A DNA stretch of 64,000 nt, from contig NZ_CP107995.1 of assembly GCF_036116635.1 (NCBI RefSeq), positions 1,984,001 to 2,048,000 on the forward strand, read 5' to 3'. Source of the stretch: Amycolatopsis sp. NBC_00345 (GTDB lineage Bacteria; Actinomycetota; Actinomycetes; Mycobacteriales; Pseudonocardiaceae). The notes under the pieces are model-generated. The model made no database searches and was not told where the DNA came from. It worked only from the letters and a program-made list of their open reading frames with translations. A program made the translations under genes and the position numbers. This document shows, in pieces, positions 49,501-56,759 of the stretch (positions are counted from its first letter, which is position 1; each line of letters begins with the position of its first letter).

Positions 49501-51248
49501 GCCTGAGCGACCAACGTGGCCCCTTCGCGGTATCGCGCGAACGCGACGTGATCATGGTGACGCGCGACGGTAAACGGCTTCTCTCGGACATCTATCGGCC
49601 CGAGGGCGTCGAAGCCGCTCCGGTGCTCGTGCGGCGCACCCCGTATGGCAGCCGGAAAAACGACCTGGCCGACAAGTTCACCGAAGCTGACTTCTACGCA
49701 TCACACGGCTACCTCACGGTCGTGCAGAACACGCGTGGCCGCTTCGGTTCGGAAGGTCTCTGGTACCCGTTCGTCTACGAGGCGAATGACGGGTACGACG
49801 CGATCGAGTGGGCCGCTCGTCTTCCCGGCTCGAACGGCCGGATCGGGACCTTCGGCCAGTCCTACGGGGCGTTGGTGCAGTACCTGGCGGCCGCCCAGCG
49901 TCCGGAGCACCTCATCACGTGCGTTCCCGTGTCGGCTCCGCTTGCCGCGTTCGAGAACTATTGGTACCAGCGCGGCGCCCTCGAACTGAACTGGACGTTG
50001 AGCTACTTCCTGAACATGGCGCTCGGCGCCTTGACCGGAAGCGAGGATGCCGATCGGGTGGCTCGGCTCGAGAAGCTCAAAGCCGATCCCTCGATGCGAT
50101 TCTCGCCGCTGCGGGACGAGGCGCTGCGGCACCTGCCGCTGACTGACTGGATCGACGCCTTCGGCGACACCGCGCCGTTCCTGAAGGACGTGCTGCACCA
50201 CTCGGCCGACGGCGCGTACTGGTGGGCGGTCGACCTGCGCCGCCAGCTCCGCAACATCGACGTTCCCATGCTCCATCTCGGCTCGTGGTACGACATCGCG
50301 AACTGGGACACGCCGCAGTACTTCAACGGTCTGCGCGAGCACGCGATGTCCGCACGCGCGCGGGAGAACCAGGCGATGATCATGGGCCCGTGGGCGCATC
50401 TGCTGCCGTACAGCCAGCCGACCTCGAAGGGCACCGGCGACATCGACTTCGGGCCGGAGGCCGCGACGTCCTTGGTGGCCGTGCAACTCGCGTGGTTCGA
50501 CCACTACCTCAAGGGCGACGGACGGGATCTTCCCCGGGCGCCCGTCCGCGTCTTCGTCATGGGTGAGAACCGCTGGCGTGACGAGGCGCAGTGGCCGCTG
50601 GAGCGGACCACGTTCACCGCGCTCTACCTCCACAGTGGAGGATCGGCCAACACCGCGGCCGGGGACGGGACGCTGACCACGGTGGCGCCGGGCCCGGAAG
50701 ATCCCGACCGCTACCACTATGACCCGGATAATCCCGTCCCGACCGCCGGTGGGCGATACGTGGGCGGCGGCGTCCACGACCAGGCCAAGAACCAGGCTCG
50801 GCCCGATGTCCTGGTCTACACCGCCCCGCCGCGGGATTCGCCCATTGAGATCACCGGCCCGATCGATTTGTCTCTGCACGCCGCGACCGATGGCGTCGAC
50901 ACGGATTTCGTCGCGGTCCTGTGTGATGTTCACCCGGACGGTTTCGTGCAGAACCTGGCGGAGGGGATCGTGCGCGGGCGGTTCCGTGACTCGTTCGACG
51001 ATCCGCAGCCGATGCGGCCGGACGTGGCCTACGAACTGCGCGTGCCGCTGGGCAATGTCAGCCACGTCGTCGCCGCCGGACATCGGATTCGGCTGCAGGT
51101 CACGTCGAGCAACTTCCCGCGATGGGACCGCAATACCAACACGGGCGACCCGATCGACCAGGCGACGCGTACCCGGGTCGCCGGACAGTCCGTGTTCCAC
51201 GACGAGCTACGGCCGTCCCGCCTCATCCTGCCCGTCGTGCCGGCGTGA
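49497..51248 (+). CDS. CocE/NonD family serine hydrolase (acyl-ester/peptide hydrolase)
   Basis: 583 residues like cocaine esterase and X-Pro dipeptidyl peptidases. N-terminal alpha/beta-hydrolase: RDGKRLLSDIYRP, VVQNTRGRFGSEG, RIGTFGQSYGALVQYLAAAQ with S122; the acid near MLHLGSWYDI and His in MGPWAHL. C-terminal jelly-roll domain (about 370-583): PIEITGPIDLSLHAATDGVDTDFVAVLCDVHPDG, LRVPLGNVSHVVAAGHRIRLQVTSSNFPRW. ATG 49497 overlaps the preceding gene. No signal peptide. It probably removes an ester group at the start of the pathway. Confidence 0.9.
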   Translation: MSLSDQRGPFAVSRERDVIMVTRDGKRLLSDIYRPEGVEAAPVLVRRTPYGSRKNDLADKFTEADFYASHGYLTVVQNTRGRFGSEGLWYPFVYEANDGYDAIEWAARLPGSNGRIGTFGQSYGALVQYLAAAQRPEHLITCVPVSAPLAAFENYWYQRGALELNWTLSYFLNMALGALTGSEDADRVARLEKLKADPSMRFSPLRDEALRHLPLTDWIDAFGDTAPFLKDVLHHSADGAYWWAVDLRRQLRNIDVPMLHLGSWYDIANWDTPQYFNGLREHAMSARARENQAMIMGPWAHLLPYSQPTSKGTGDIDFGPEAATSLVAVQLAWFDHYLKGDGRDLPRAPVRVFVMGENRWRDEAQWPLERTTFTALYLHSGGSANTAAGDGTLTTVAPGPEDPDRYHYDPDNPVPTAGGRYVGGGVHDQAKNQARPDVLVYTAPPRDSPIEITGPIDLSLHAATDGVDTDFVAVLCDVHPDGFVQNLAEGIVRGRFRDSFDDPQPMRPDVAYELRVPLGNVSHVVAAGHRIRLQVTSSNFPRWDRNTNTGDPIDQATRTRVAGQSVFHDELRPSRLILPVVPA

Positions 51249-51261
51249 GGCGGGTGCCTCA
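51246..51261. terminator. Compact hairpin between convergent stops
   Basis: TGAGGC-GGGT-GCCTCA is a perfect 6-bp stem with a 4-nt loop. Its left arm begins with the CocE stop codon and its right arm ends with the stop of the convergent binding-protein gene. It could act as a short bidirectional terminator. Confidence 0.4.
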
Positions 51262-52227
51262 TCGCGGATCGATGCCGGAGTCGAGGTACTTGCTCAGGTC
51301 CTTGCCGCCGGGGAAAAGCCCTTGCCGGACCCAGGTGTCGTAGGTCTTCTGCAGCTGGCCGGCGAGCGCGGCGTCGACCGGGATGCGCTGGTAGGTCGTC
51401 TCGTCCGGGCGGACCTGGGTGGCCACCGCGATCGGCTGATGCGCGAAGCCGGCGTACCACTGGTCGAACGCCGCGGGGTTGTCCTTCGACCAGGTGTAGC
51501 CCTTGTCGACGCGGCTCGCGAAGTCCTGGATGGCGGTTCGCTTGCGCGGGTCGGCCAGCGCGGTGTCGGTGGCGGACAGGACGTTCAGCCCGCTGTTGAT
51601 GCCCGCGCCGTCGCTGAGCACCCGCGCGCCGAGCTCGCCGCGGGCGCGGGCCGCGTAGACGCTCCAGGTGGCCCAGGCGTCGATGCTGCCGGTCGCGAAC
51701 GCGGAGTTCGCCTCGGACGGGGCGAGGAAGTTCAGCGTGACGTCCTTGTCCGAGAGCCCGGCCTGCTTCAGCGCGCCGATCACCAGGTAGTGCGCGACGC
51801 TGCCGCGGGTGGTCGGGGACACCCGCTTGCCCCTGAGGTCGGCGAGCGTGTGGATCGGGCTGTCCTTCGGCACCAGGATGTACGTGCCCTTGCCGCCGTT
51901 GCTCCAGGCCGCCGCGACCTTGATCTTCGAGCCGCCGGCGATCGCGGTGACAGTGGGGGAGTCGTTGGCGCCGCCGATGTCGATCGCGTCGGCGCGCAGG
52001 GCCTCGTTCAGGTTGACGGCCGCGGCGAACTGCGTCCACTCGATCTTGTACGGCAAGTGGTCGAGCAGCCCGGCGGCCTTCAGCCGGGACTGCGTGGCGC
52101 CGGTCTGGTCGCCGACGCGCAGCACCACCTCGCCCGAAGCGTCCGAAGTGGATGATCCGCACGCGGTGAGCGTGGCGAGGCCGACCAGGGCGGCCACGAG
52201 CAGGGCGAGCCGGGGTTTCGGAGACAT
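51259..52227 (-). CDS. ABC transporter substrate-binding lipoprotein, aliphatic sulfonate (SsuA) type
   Basis: 322 residues. Lipoprotein signal MSPKPRLALLVAALVGLATLTAC with the anchoring Cys at about 23. The rest is a NMT1/SsuA-type binding fold: VVLRVGDQTGATQSRLKAAGLLDHLPYKIEWTQF-like start, FAAAVNLNEALRADAIDIGGANDSPTVTA, LADLRGKRVSPTTRGSVAHYLV, DVTLNFLAPSEANSAFATGSIDAWATWSVY. ATG 52227 has GGAG upstream. It captures sulfonates or similar outside the membrane. No permease or ATPase gene accompanies it in the window, which is odd. Confidence 0.88.
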   Translation of the reverse strand: MSPKPRLALLVAALVGLATLTACGSSTSDASGEVVLRVGDQTGATQSRLKAAGLLDHLPYKIEWTQFAAAVNLNEALRADAIDIGGANDSPTVTAIAGGSKIKVAAAWSNGGKGTYILVPKDSPIHTLADLRGKRVSPTTRGSVAHYLVIGALKQAGLSDKDVTLNFLAPSEANSAFATGSIDAWATWSVYAARARGELGARVLSDGAGINSGLNVLSATDTALADPRKRTAIQDFASRVDKGYTWSKDNPAAFDQWYAGFAHQPIAVATQVRPDETTYQRIPVDAALAGQLQKTYDTWVRQGLFPGGKDLSKYLDSGIDPR

Positions 52228-52280
52228 GCGGGAACTCCCCCATGAAATGGTCACCGTCAGGTGTCCATTGTGCCCAGCGG

Positions 52281-53183
52281 TCAGGGAGAGTCAATGCGCG
52301 CGGCCGAGTTCCCACGGGCCGGGACGTAGTGGGCCGCGTTGTGCCGATCGGTCCACAGTGGACCAACTGCCACCGCCTCCCGTGGCGCCTCCGGCCGCCC
52401 GGTCAGCAGGACGAGCTCGGGCTCGGTGAGACTGCCGAAGCGGTCGAGGGCTTCGGCCGGGGTCAGCGGGGGAGCGGCGTCGAGGACGACGTCCGTCGCC
52501 GCCCGGACCGCGCCGGCGTATTCGTCCAGCGGCCGCCAGCCGGGGACCACGAACCGGCCGCGAGGTCCGGTGAACGCCAGCGTCGGCAACGCGTAGCGCA
52601 CGTGGTGTTCGAGGTGCTTCGCGCGGCCGCTGTGTGGTCCCGGCGCGCTGATGTCGAGGACTTCGGCGCACGGGCGGCGGGTTTCGCGCCAGTCGTCGCG
52701 GACCGCCTGCCGCACGGGCTCGCTGTCCATGGCCGCCAGCAGCAGCCCGACGTCCAGGCCGGGCAGGTCGCCGACGGCGGCGAGCACGCCCGGGGTGTCG
52801 TCGGCCGGGGTGCCGAGCACAAACGTCGTTTCGCGCAGCCGCCGCAGGACGCGTTCGGCGAGCCGCGAACCCTGGGCTTCGGCCGCCTTCGCCGCCGCCG
52901 ACGCGGGCCAGCTCGTGCGCGTCACCCAGGCCAGCCGGGGCGCGTGCGGCGCGGCGGTGTGCCCGGCGACCCCGGCGACGAACTGGTCGTACCAGGCGGC
53001 TTCGGCGGCGGGGTCCGGCGCGGGGTCCTCGTTGTCGTCGAAGAGGATGCCGTACACCCGGCGCCAGCGGAGGTCGAGCCCGGGCCGCGCCTCGAGCTTG
53101 GCGCGCAGCCACCGGAACTTCGGCTCCGAACCCCACGCCCACGGGCAGGCCGGGTCGGTGTACTCGACGACTTCGAGCGCCAC
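52281..53183 (-). CDS. DsbA/FrnE-like thioredoxin-fold protein with single active-site Cys
   Basis: 300 residues. LEVVEYTDPACPWAWGSEPKFRWL is the DsbA-family start, but the active-site motif is C-P-W-A, so a disulfide cannot form there; glutathione/mycothiol-conjugating isomerases of this fold also lack the second Cys. PTLAFTGPRGRFVVPGWRPLDEY includes the cis-Pro loop. Cytoplasmic (no signal). It lies 2 bp after the cupin gene and before the SsuA-like gene. Possible role: mycothiol-dependent transfer in sulfur metabolism; this is inference. Confidence 0.75.
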   Translation of the reverse strand: MALEVVEYTDPACPWAWGSEPKFRWLRAKLEARPGLDLRWRRVYGILFDDNEDPAPDPAAEAAWYDQFVAGVAGHTAAPHAPRLAWVTRTSWPASAAAKAAEAQGSRLAERVLRRLRETTFVLGTPADDTPGVLAAVGDLPGLDVGLLLAAMDSEPVRQAVRDDWRETRRPCAEVLDISAPGPHSGRAKHLEHHVRYALPTLAFTGPRGRFVVPGWRPLDEYAGAVRAATDVVLDAAPPLTPAEALDRFGSLTEPELVLLTGRPEAPREAVAVGPLWTDRHNAAHYVPARGNSAARIDSP

Positions 53184-53185
53184 GG

Positions 53186-53614
53186 TCAGTCCGCGGGGAC
53201 GTCGACCGGGGACCAGAGGCTCGGCAAGTTGACCACGATGCCTTCCTGACTGCTGCGCGCGATGACCACGACCGCCTCTTCGTCGGCCGGGTTCTCCTCG
53301 CGGTGCGGCACGTACGGCGGCACGAAGATGTAGTCGCCGGGCCCGGCCTCGATGCGGATCTCCTCGTCGCCGTCGGCGAAGACGAACACGGGGTGGCCGG
53401 ACTTGACGTAGATCGCCGTCTCGGCCTCGCCGTGGTGGTGGTCGCCGGAGTTGGTGACCGGCGCGACGTGCGTCTCGCCCATCCAGACCTTCCGCGATCC
53501 GACGGTCTTGCCGGAGATCGCCTCCAGGCGCTTCATCCCGGTCGTCTGGTTGGTGTCGCCGGTGAGGTCCGCGCCGCGGATGTGCCGCAGGGGCTGGTGC
53601 CAGAGGTCGGTCAT
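53186..53614 (-). CDS. Cupin domain protein
   Basis: 142 residues, one cupin barrel. Motif 1 has metal-ligand candidates in SGDHHHGEAETAIYVKSGHPVFVF (three His and Glu), and motif 2 is AGPGDYIFVPPYVPHREENP. It may be a small dioxygenase, isomerase or a sensor. There is no helix-turn-helix. It is coupled to the DsbA-like gene (2 bp gap) and 26 bp after the Rrf2 regulator. Substrate unknown. Confidence 0.85.
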   Translation of the reverse strand: MTDLWHQPLRHIRGADLTGDTNQTTGMKRLEAISGKTVGSRKVWMGETHVAPVTNSGDHHHGEAETAIYVKSGHPVFVFADGDEEIRIEAGPGDYIFVPPYVPHREENPADEEAVVVIARSSQEGIVVNLPSLWSPVDVPAD

Positions 53615-53640
53615 TCGGGGTCCTTCCGTCAGGGGGCGGT

Positions 53641-54063
53641 TCAGGTGGCGACGCGGCCGGTGGCCGCGCCGGTGAGCAGGTCGGCGATCGTCGTCGCGCG
53701 CAGGATCGCGGCCAGGCCGGACTCGACGCCGGACCAGAACGGCGTGAGGCCGGCGGCGGTGCCGTGGTAGGCCAGTGCCGGCCGCGGTTCGCCGCGGACG
53801 GAGAGGAACTCGCCGTCGACCGCCACGACGGCGTCGCGCACGGTGATCTCCGCCGCGTCCCCGGCCAGCCAGTAGCCGCCTTCGCAGCCGCGCTGGCTGC
53901 GGACCAGCCCGGCCTGGCGCAGGTCGCGCAGGACGGCCTTGATGAACCGTGCCGGAATGTCCTGGGTGGACGCGACGGCCTCGCAGGTGATCGGCCGCGA
54001 GGTGTCCGCGGCCAGCTCCAGCAGGACCCGGATCGCGTAGTCCGCCCTGGCCGAGATGCGCAT
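53641..54063 (-). CDS. Rrf2 family transcriptional regulator
   Basis: 140 residues. MRISARADYAIRVLLELAAD is the typical Rrf2 opening, CEAVASTQDIPARFIKAVLRDLRQAGLVRSQRGCEGGYWL is the winged helix with recognition wing, and ITVRDAVVAVDG follows. The three-cysteine Fe-S ligand set of IscR/NsrR is absent (one Cys in the wing only), so it is a CymR-like, cluster-free sensor. ATG 54063 is preferred over one at 54075. It sits within the sulfonate-type operon and is the best candidate for the palindrome at 55334. Confidence 0.88.
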   Translation of the reverse strand: MRISARADYAIRVLLELAADTSRPITCEAVASTQDIPARFIKAVLRDLRQAGLVRSQRGCEGGYWLAGDAAEITVRDAVVAVDGEFLSVRGEPRPALAYHGTAAGLTPFWSGVESGLAAILRATTIADLLTGAATGRVAT

Positions 54064-54160
54064 GCCCGCCATCATCCCCGGACCGGCGCCGGTGTGCCCG
54101 TTCCGGCCCGTGGCCGTTCCGGGTACTGGACGACCGGGCCCGTGGCCGGCGGGGCGAGCG

Positions 54161-55270
54161 TCATACGGCGGCCGCCGCGGCCGGCTGCCGCTCGCGGCGG
54201 GCGAGCTCCGAGCGGACCAGCGGCAGCAGGTGCCTGCCGTAGTCGATCGCGTCGTCGAGCGGGTCGTAGCCGCGGATCAGCAGCGTGGTGACGCCGATGT
54301 CGACGTAGTCCAGCAACGCCTTGGCCACCGTCTCGGGGGTGCCGACCAGCGCGGTGGAGTTGCCGGCGGCGCCGGTGGCCGTGGCGGTGGGAGTCCACAG
54401 TGCACGGTCGTGGCGTTCGGCCTTCGCGGCCGCGGCGAGCAGCCGGACGCTGCCGGCGTTGGTCGGCTTCCCGCCGTCGCGCCACTCGCGGGCCGCCTTC
54501 GCCGCGCCGGACGCGGTGATGGTGTCGAGGATCCGCTGCGCGCGTTCCCAGGCGAGGTCTTCGGTGGGGCCGAGGATCGGGCGGAACGACACGCTGATCC
54601 CCGGGAGCGTGAGCCGTCCGGCGGCCTTGGCCGCGGCCCGGACCGCGGCGATCTGCTCGGCCGTCTCGGCCAGCGGCTCGCCCCAGAGCGCGAACACGTC
54701 GGCGTGCTTGCCGCCGACCCGGTAGGCCGCTTCCGAGGAACCGCCGAAGTACACCGGGATCCGGGGGTTCTGCAGCGGCCGCACCTGCGGGGTGTAGCCG
54801 TCGAGCCGGTAGTGCTTGCCGTGGTGGGAGAACGCGTCGGCGGACGTCCAGGAGCGCTTGAGGATCTCCAGGTACTCGTCGGTGCGTTCGTAGCGCTCGT
54901 CCTTGCCGAGGTAGTCGCCGTCGCGGGCCTGCTCGACGTCGCTGCCGCCGGTGATGGTGTGCACCGCGACGCGGCCGCCGCTGAAGTGGTCGAGGGTGGC
55001 GAACGCGCGCGCCGCCAGCGTCGGCGCGACGAACCCCGGGCGGTGGGCGATCAGCAGGCCGAGGCGCTCGGTGTGGGCGGCGGCGAAGGCCGCCACCTGC
55101 TGGCCCTCCGGCCAGCCCGCGCCGTAGCCGATCAGCACGCGGTCGAAGCCGCCGTCCTCGTGGGCGCGGGCGAACCGCCGGACGTAACCCGGGTCGATCA
55201 CCGGTCCCCTGGCCGGCCGGGTCTCGCTCGCGTCCCGGGTGCCGATCATGCCGACGAACTCGACGGGCAT
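54161..55270 (-). CDS. LLM flavin-dependent monooxygenase, alkanesulfonate (SsuD) type
   Basis: 369 residues, in the SsuD/nitrilotriacetate-monooxygenase branch. VEFVGMIGTRDAS, ARAHEDGGFDRVLIGYGAGWPEG, TERLGLLIAHRPGFVAPTLAARAFATLDHFSGGRVAVHTITGG, EYLEILKRSWT and RIPVYFGGSSEAAYRVGGKHAD are strong matches. It would use FMNH2 and O2 to release sulfite from an alkanesulfonate. ATG 55270 has AAAGGAAAGA upstream. No FMN reductase gene is adjacent. It heads the operon with Rrf2, cupin, DsbA-like and SsuA-like genes. Confidence 0.87.
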   Translation of the reverse strand: MPVEFVGMIGTRDASETRPARGPVIDPGYVRRFARAHEDGGFDRVLIGYGAGWPEGQQVAAFAAAHTERLGLLIAHRPGFVAPTLAARAFATLDHFSGGRVAVHTITGGSDVEQARDGDYLGKDERYERTDEYLEILKRSWTSADAFSHHGKHYRLDGYTPQVRPLQNPRIPVYFGGSSEAAYRVGGKHADVFALWGEPLAETAEQIAAVRAAAKAAGRLTLPGISVSFRPILGPTEDLAWERAQRILDTITASGAAKAAREWRDGGKPTNAGSVRLLAAAAKAERHDRALWTPTATATGAAGNSTALVGTPETVAKALLDYVDIGVTTLLIRGYDPLDDAIDYGRHLLPLVRSELARRERQPAAAAAV

Positions 55271-55333
55271 CTTCTTTCCTTTCGCCGCAAGACAAACTCT
55301 GGCGGTAGGGAACGGCACGAGCGCCCGCGCTGT

Positions 55334-55361
55334 CAATTGGGCATCTCCAGGTGTCCAATTG
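55334..55361. promoter_or_regulatory. 28-bp palindrome upstream of the SsuD-like gene
   Basis: CAATTGG at 55334-55340 is mirrored by CCAATTG at 55355-55361; including inner bases the arms match at 9 of 11 positions. It lies 64 bp upstream of the SsuD-like start. The ATTGG/CCAAT content suits an Rrf2/CymR-type site, so Rrf2 at 53641 is the likely binder; the TetR at 55445 is the alternative. Confidence 0.6.
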
Positions 55362-55444
55362 CTGGACGCCCCTGGCTTCCGGCGGGGCGGGCGGCTTATC
55401 GTGCCTTCTCGCCCGGAGCTCGTGACGGAACCGCGAAGGGTGGC

Positions 55445-56068
55445 TCAGGCCGCGAAGGCCCGGAAGAACGTGTCGGCCGCCTGGTCCGCGACTTCGTCGA
55501 CCTCGGCCGCCGGCAGTGGCCGCGTGCCCAGCCGCGAGCGCCGTTCGAGGGGGCCGGTGAGCAACGCGAGGAACTGCTCGGCGGCCTGCGCCGGATCGCA
55601 GTGGCGAAGGTGCCCGGCGACGACGAGCCGGGCCAGGCGGTCGGCCAGCGCGTCGCCCAGCCGTCCCGCCGTGACCGCGTGGACGTCGGTGAGCAGCTCC
55701 GGGAACCGGCCCAGCTGGACGTGGGTCAGGCCGCGCAGCGCGCGGGACTGCTCGTCGCAGCACCGTCGGGCCAGCGCGCGGGCCGCCCGGCCGAGGGTCC
55801 GCCGCGGGTCGCCGTCCGGCGTGATCCCTTCGACGACGGCGAGGTTGGCCGCCGCCACCTGCTCCGCGGCGGCCGCCAGCGCGGCCCGGAAGAGCGTCTC
55901 TTTGTCCTGGAAGTGGTTGTAGACGGTGGGTTTCGCGACGCCGGCCTCGGCGGCGATCTCCTGCACGCCGGCCGGGTCGTAGCCGAGCCGGGCGAAGACG
56001 GCGAAGGCGGCGGTGAGGATCGCCTCGCGTTTGTCGATCCGGCCGCGGGACCCGGTCGCGTTGGTCAC
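55445..56068 (-). CDS. TetR family regulator
   Basis: 207 residues. DKREAILTAAFAVFARLGYD, helix-turn-helix VQEIAAEAGVAKPTVYNHFQDKETLF (about 35-60), and a C-terminal TetR_C_7-like region (LARRCCDEQSRALRGLTHVQLGRFPEL). Start 56068. It is divergent from the Dabb-domain gene across 67 bp, with a palindrome in between, so it most likely represses that gene. The paired cysteines CC about residue 100 could be redox sensitive. Confidence 0.86.
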   Translation of the reverse strand: MTNATGSRGRIDKREAILTAAFAVFARLGYDPAGVQEIAAEAGVAKPTVYNHFQDKETLFRAALAAAAEQVAAANLAVVEGITPDGDPRRTLGRAARALARRCCDEQSRALRGLTHVQLGRFPELLTDVHAVTAGRLGDALADRLARLVVAGHLRHCDPAQAAEQFLALLTGPLERRSRLGTRPLPAAEVDEVADQAADTFFRAFAA

Positions 56069-56105
56069 CCGCGCAGTTTACAACGGACCCGTCGGTTCGC
56101 TAAAT

Positions 56106-56121
56106 TGAACTCACGCGTTCA
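56106..56121. promoter_or_regulatory. Candidate TetR operator before the Dabb gene
   Basis: TGAACTCACGCGTTCA is a 5-bp-arm inverted repeat (TGAAC/GTTCA) in the 67-bp divergent gap, 14 bp before the Dabb start codon and overlapping nothing else. Fits a TetR-type site; unproven. Confidence 0.5.
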
Positions 56122-56135
56122 CTCTGGAGGATTAC

Positions 56136-56537
56136 ATGATCGTCAACCTGTTGCGGTTCAGCTTCCGCGAAGACGTCGGGGAGGCCGGCCGCGAGGCCGT
56201 GCTGGCCGCCATGCGGCGCACGGCCGGCGTGGAGTCGGCCGCCTTCGGCACGGTCGGCCGGGACCTCGGCGACCCGGCCGAGGGCTACACCCACGCGTAC
56301 TGCGTCGGCGTCGAAGGCCTCGAAGCCCTGGAGCGGTACCTGCACGACCCGGTGCACCTGGCCGGCGACCACGAGATCCTGCCGCGCCTGGCCCGGTTGT
56401 CCGCGGTGCGGTTCACCGACGACGGCGACCCCGCGGTCGGTGCGAAGATTGCCGGGCTGCACCAGGCGAAACTGGCGAAGTACCCCGAGTGGGCTCGCCT
56501 GCTCGACGCCATCCCGCGGGCCGACGTCCGCGCCTGA
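56136..56537 (+). CDS. Dabb (stress-responsive alpha/beta-barrel) domain protein
   Basis: 133 residues. It starts MIVNLLRFSFREDVGEAGREAVLAAM, then GRDLGDPAEGYTHAYCVGVEGLEALERYLHDPVHL, which is the Dabb pattern (F-x-x-x-x-D...HxxY...Y-x-x-H-P-x-H). These are dimeric ferredoxin-like proteins; some are cyclases, others have unknown roles. GGAGG precedes ATG 56136. Divergent from TetR, presumably induced by its ligand. It is followed by a strong terminator. Confidence 0.85.
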   Translation: MIVNLLRFSFREDVGEAGREAVLAAMRRTAGVESAAFGTVGRDLGDPAEGYTHAYCVGVEGLEALERYLHDPVHLAGDHEILPRLARLSAVRFTDDGDPAVGAKIAGLHQAKLAKYPEWARLLDAIPRADVRA

Positions 56538-56546
56538 ACGCCGCGC

Positions 56547-56631
56547 GGTCGGCTTCCCCGACGGCGGTAGGCCCCACGTCTACGACCGGGCACTGTCCGA
56601 TGCGGACGTGGGCTTGGCGCCCGAGCGGTAA
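56547..56631 (+). pseudogene. C-terminal remnant of a LamG/concanavalin-like domain
   Basis: The short text GRPHVYDRALSDADVGLAPER and its stop at 56631 look like the last strand and tail of LamG-type domains (VYDRALSDAEV). No start or upstream domain is present. Because the next gene encodes a secreted protein of the type that often ends with LamG, this may be debris from a lost neighbour. Confidence 0.35.
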
Positions 56632-56645
56632 GTAACCAACCGGAA

Positions 56646-56679
56646 CTCGGGGCGGTCGAAGAGATTCGTCCGCCCCGAG
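56646..56679. terminator. Strong hairpin with GNRA-type loop
   Basis: CTCGGGGCGG (56646-56655) pairs with CCGCCCCGAG (56670-56679), then a T/T mismatch, then CGAA (56657-56660) with TTCG (56665-56668) around a GAGA loop. It lies after the Dabb gene and LamG remnant and before the next promoter, insulating them. Confidence 0.75.
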
Positions 56680-56759
56680 CCCGTTTCGGGGCAACCGTCC
56701 GCCTCCTTCGCGCGTGTCGGTAGCGGATCGGCCGCATCGGCGGCCGCCGTACACTGGGG

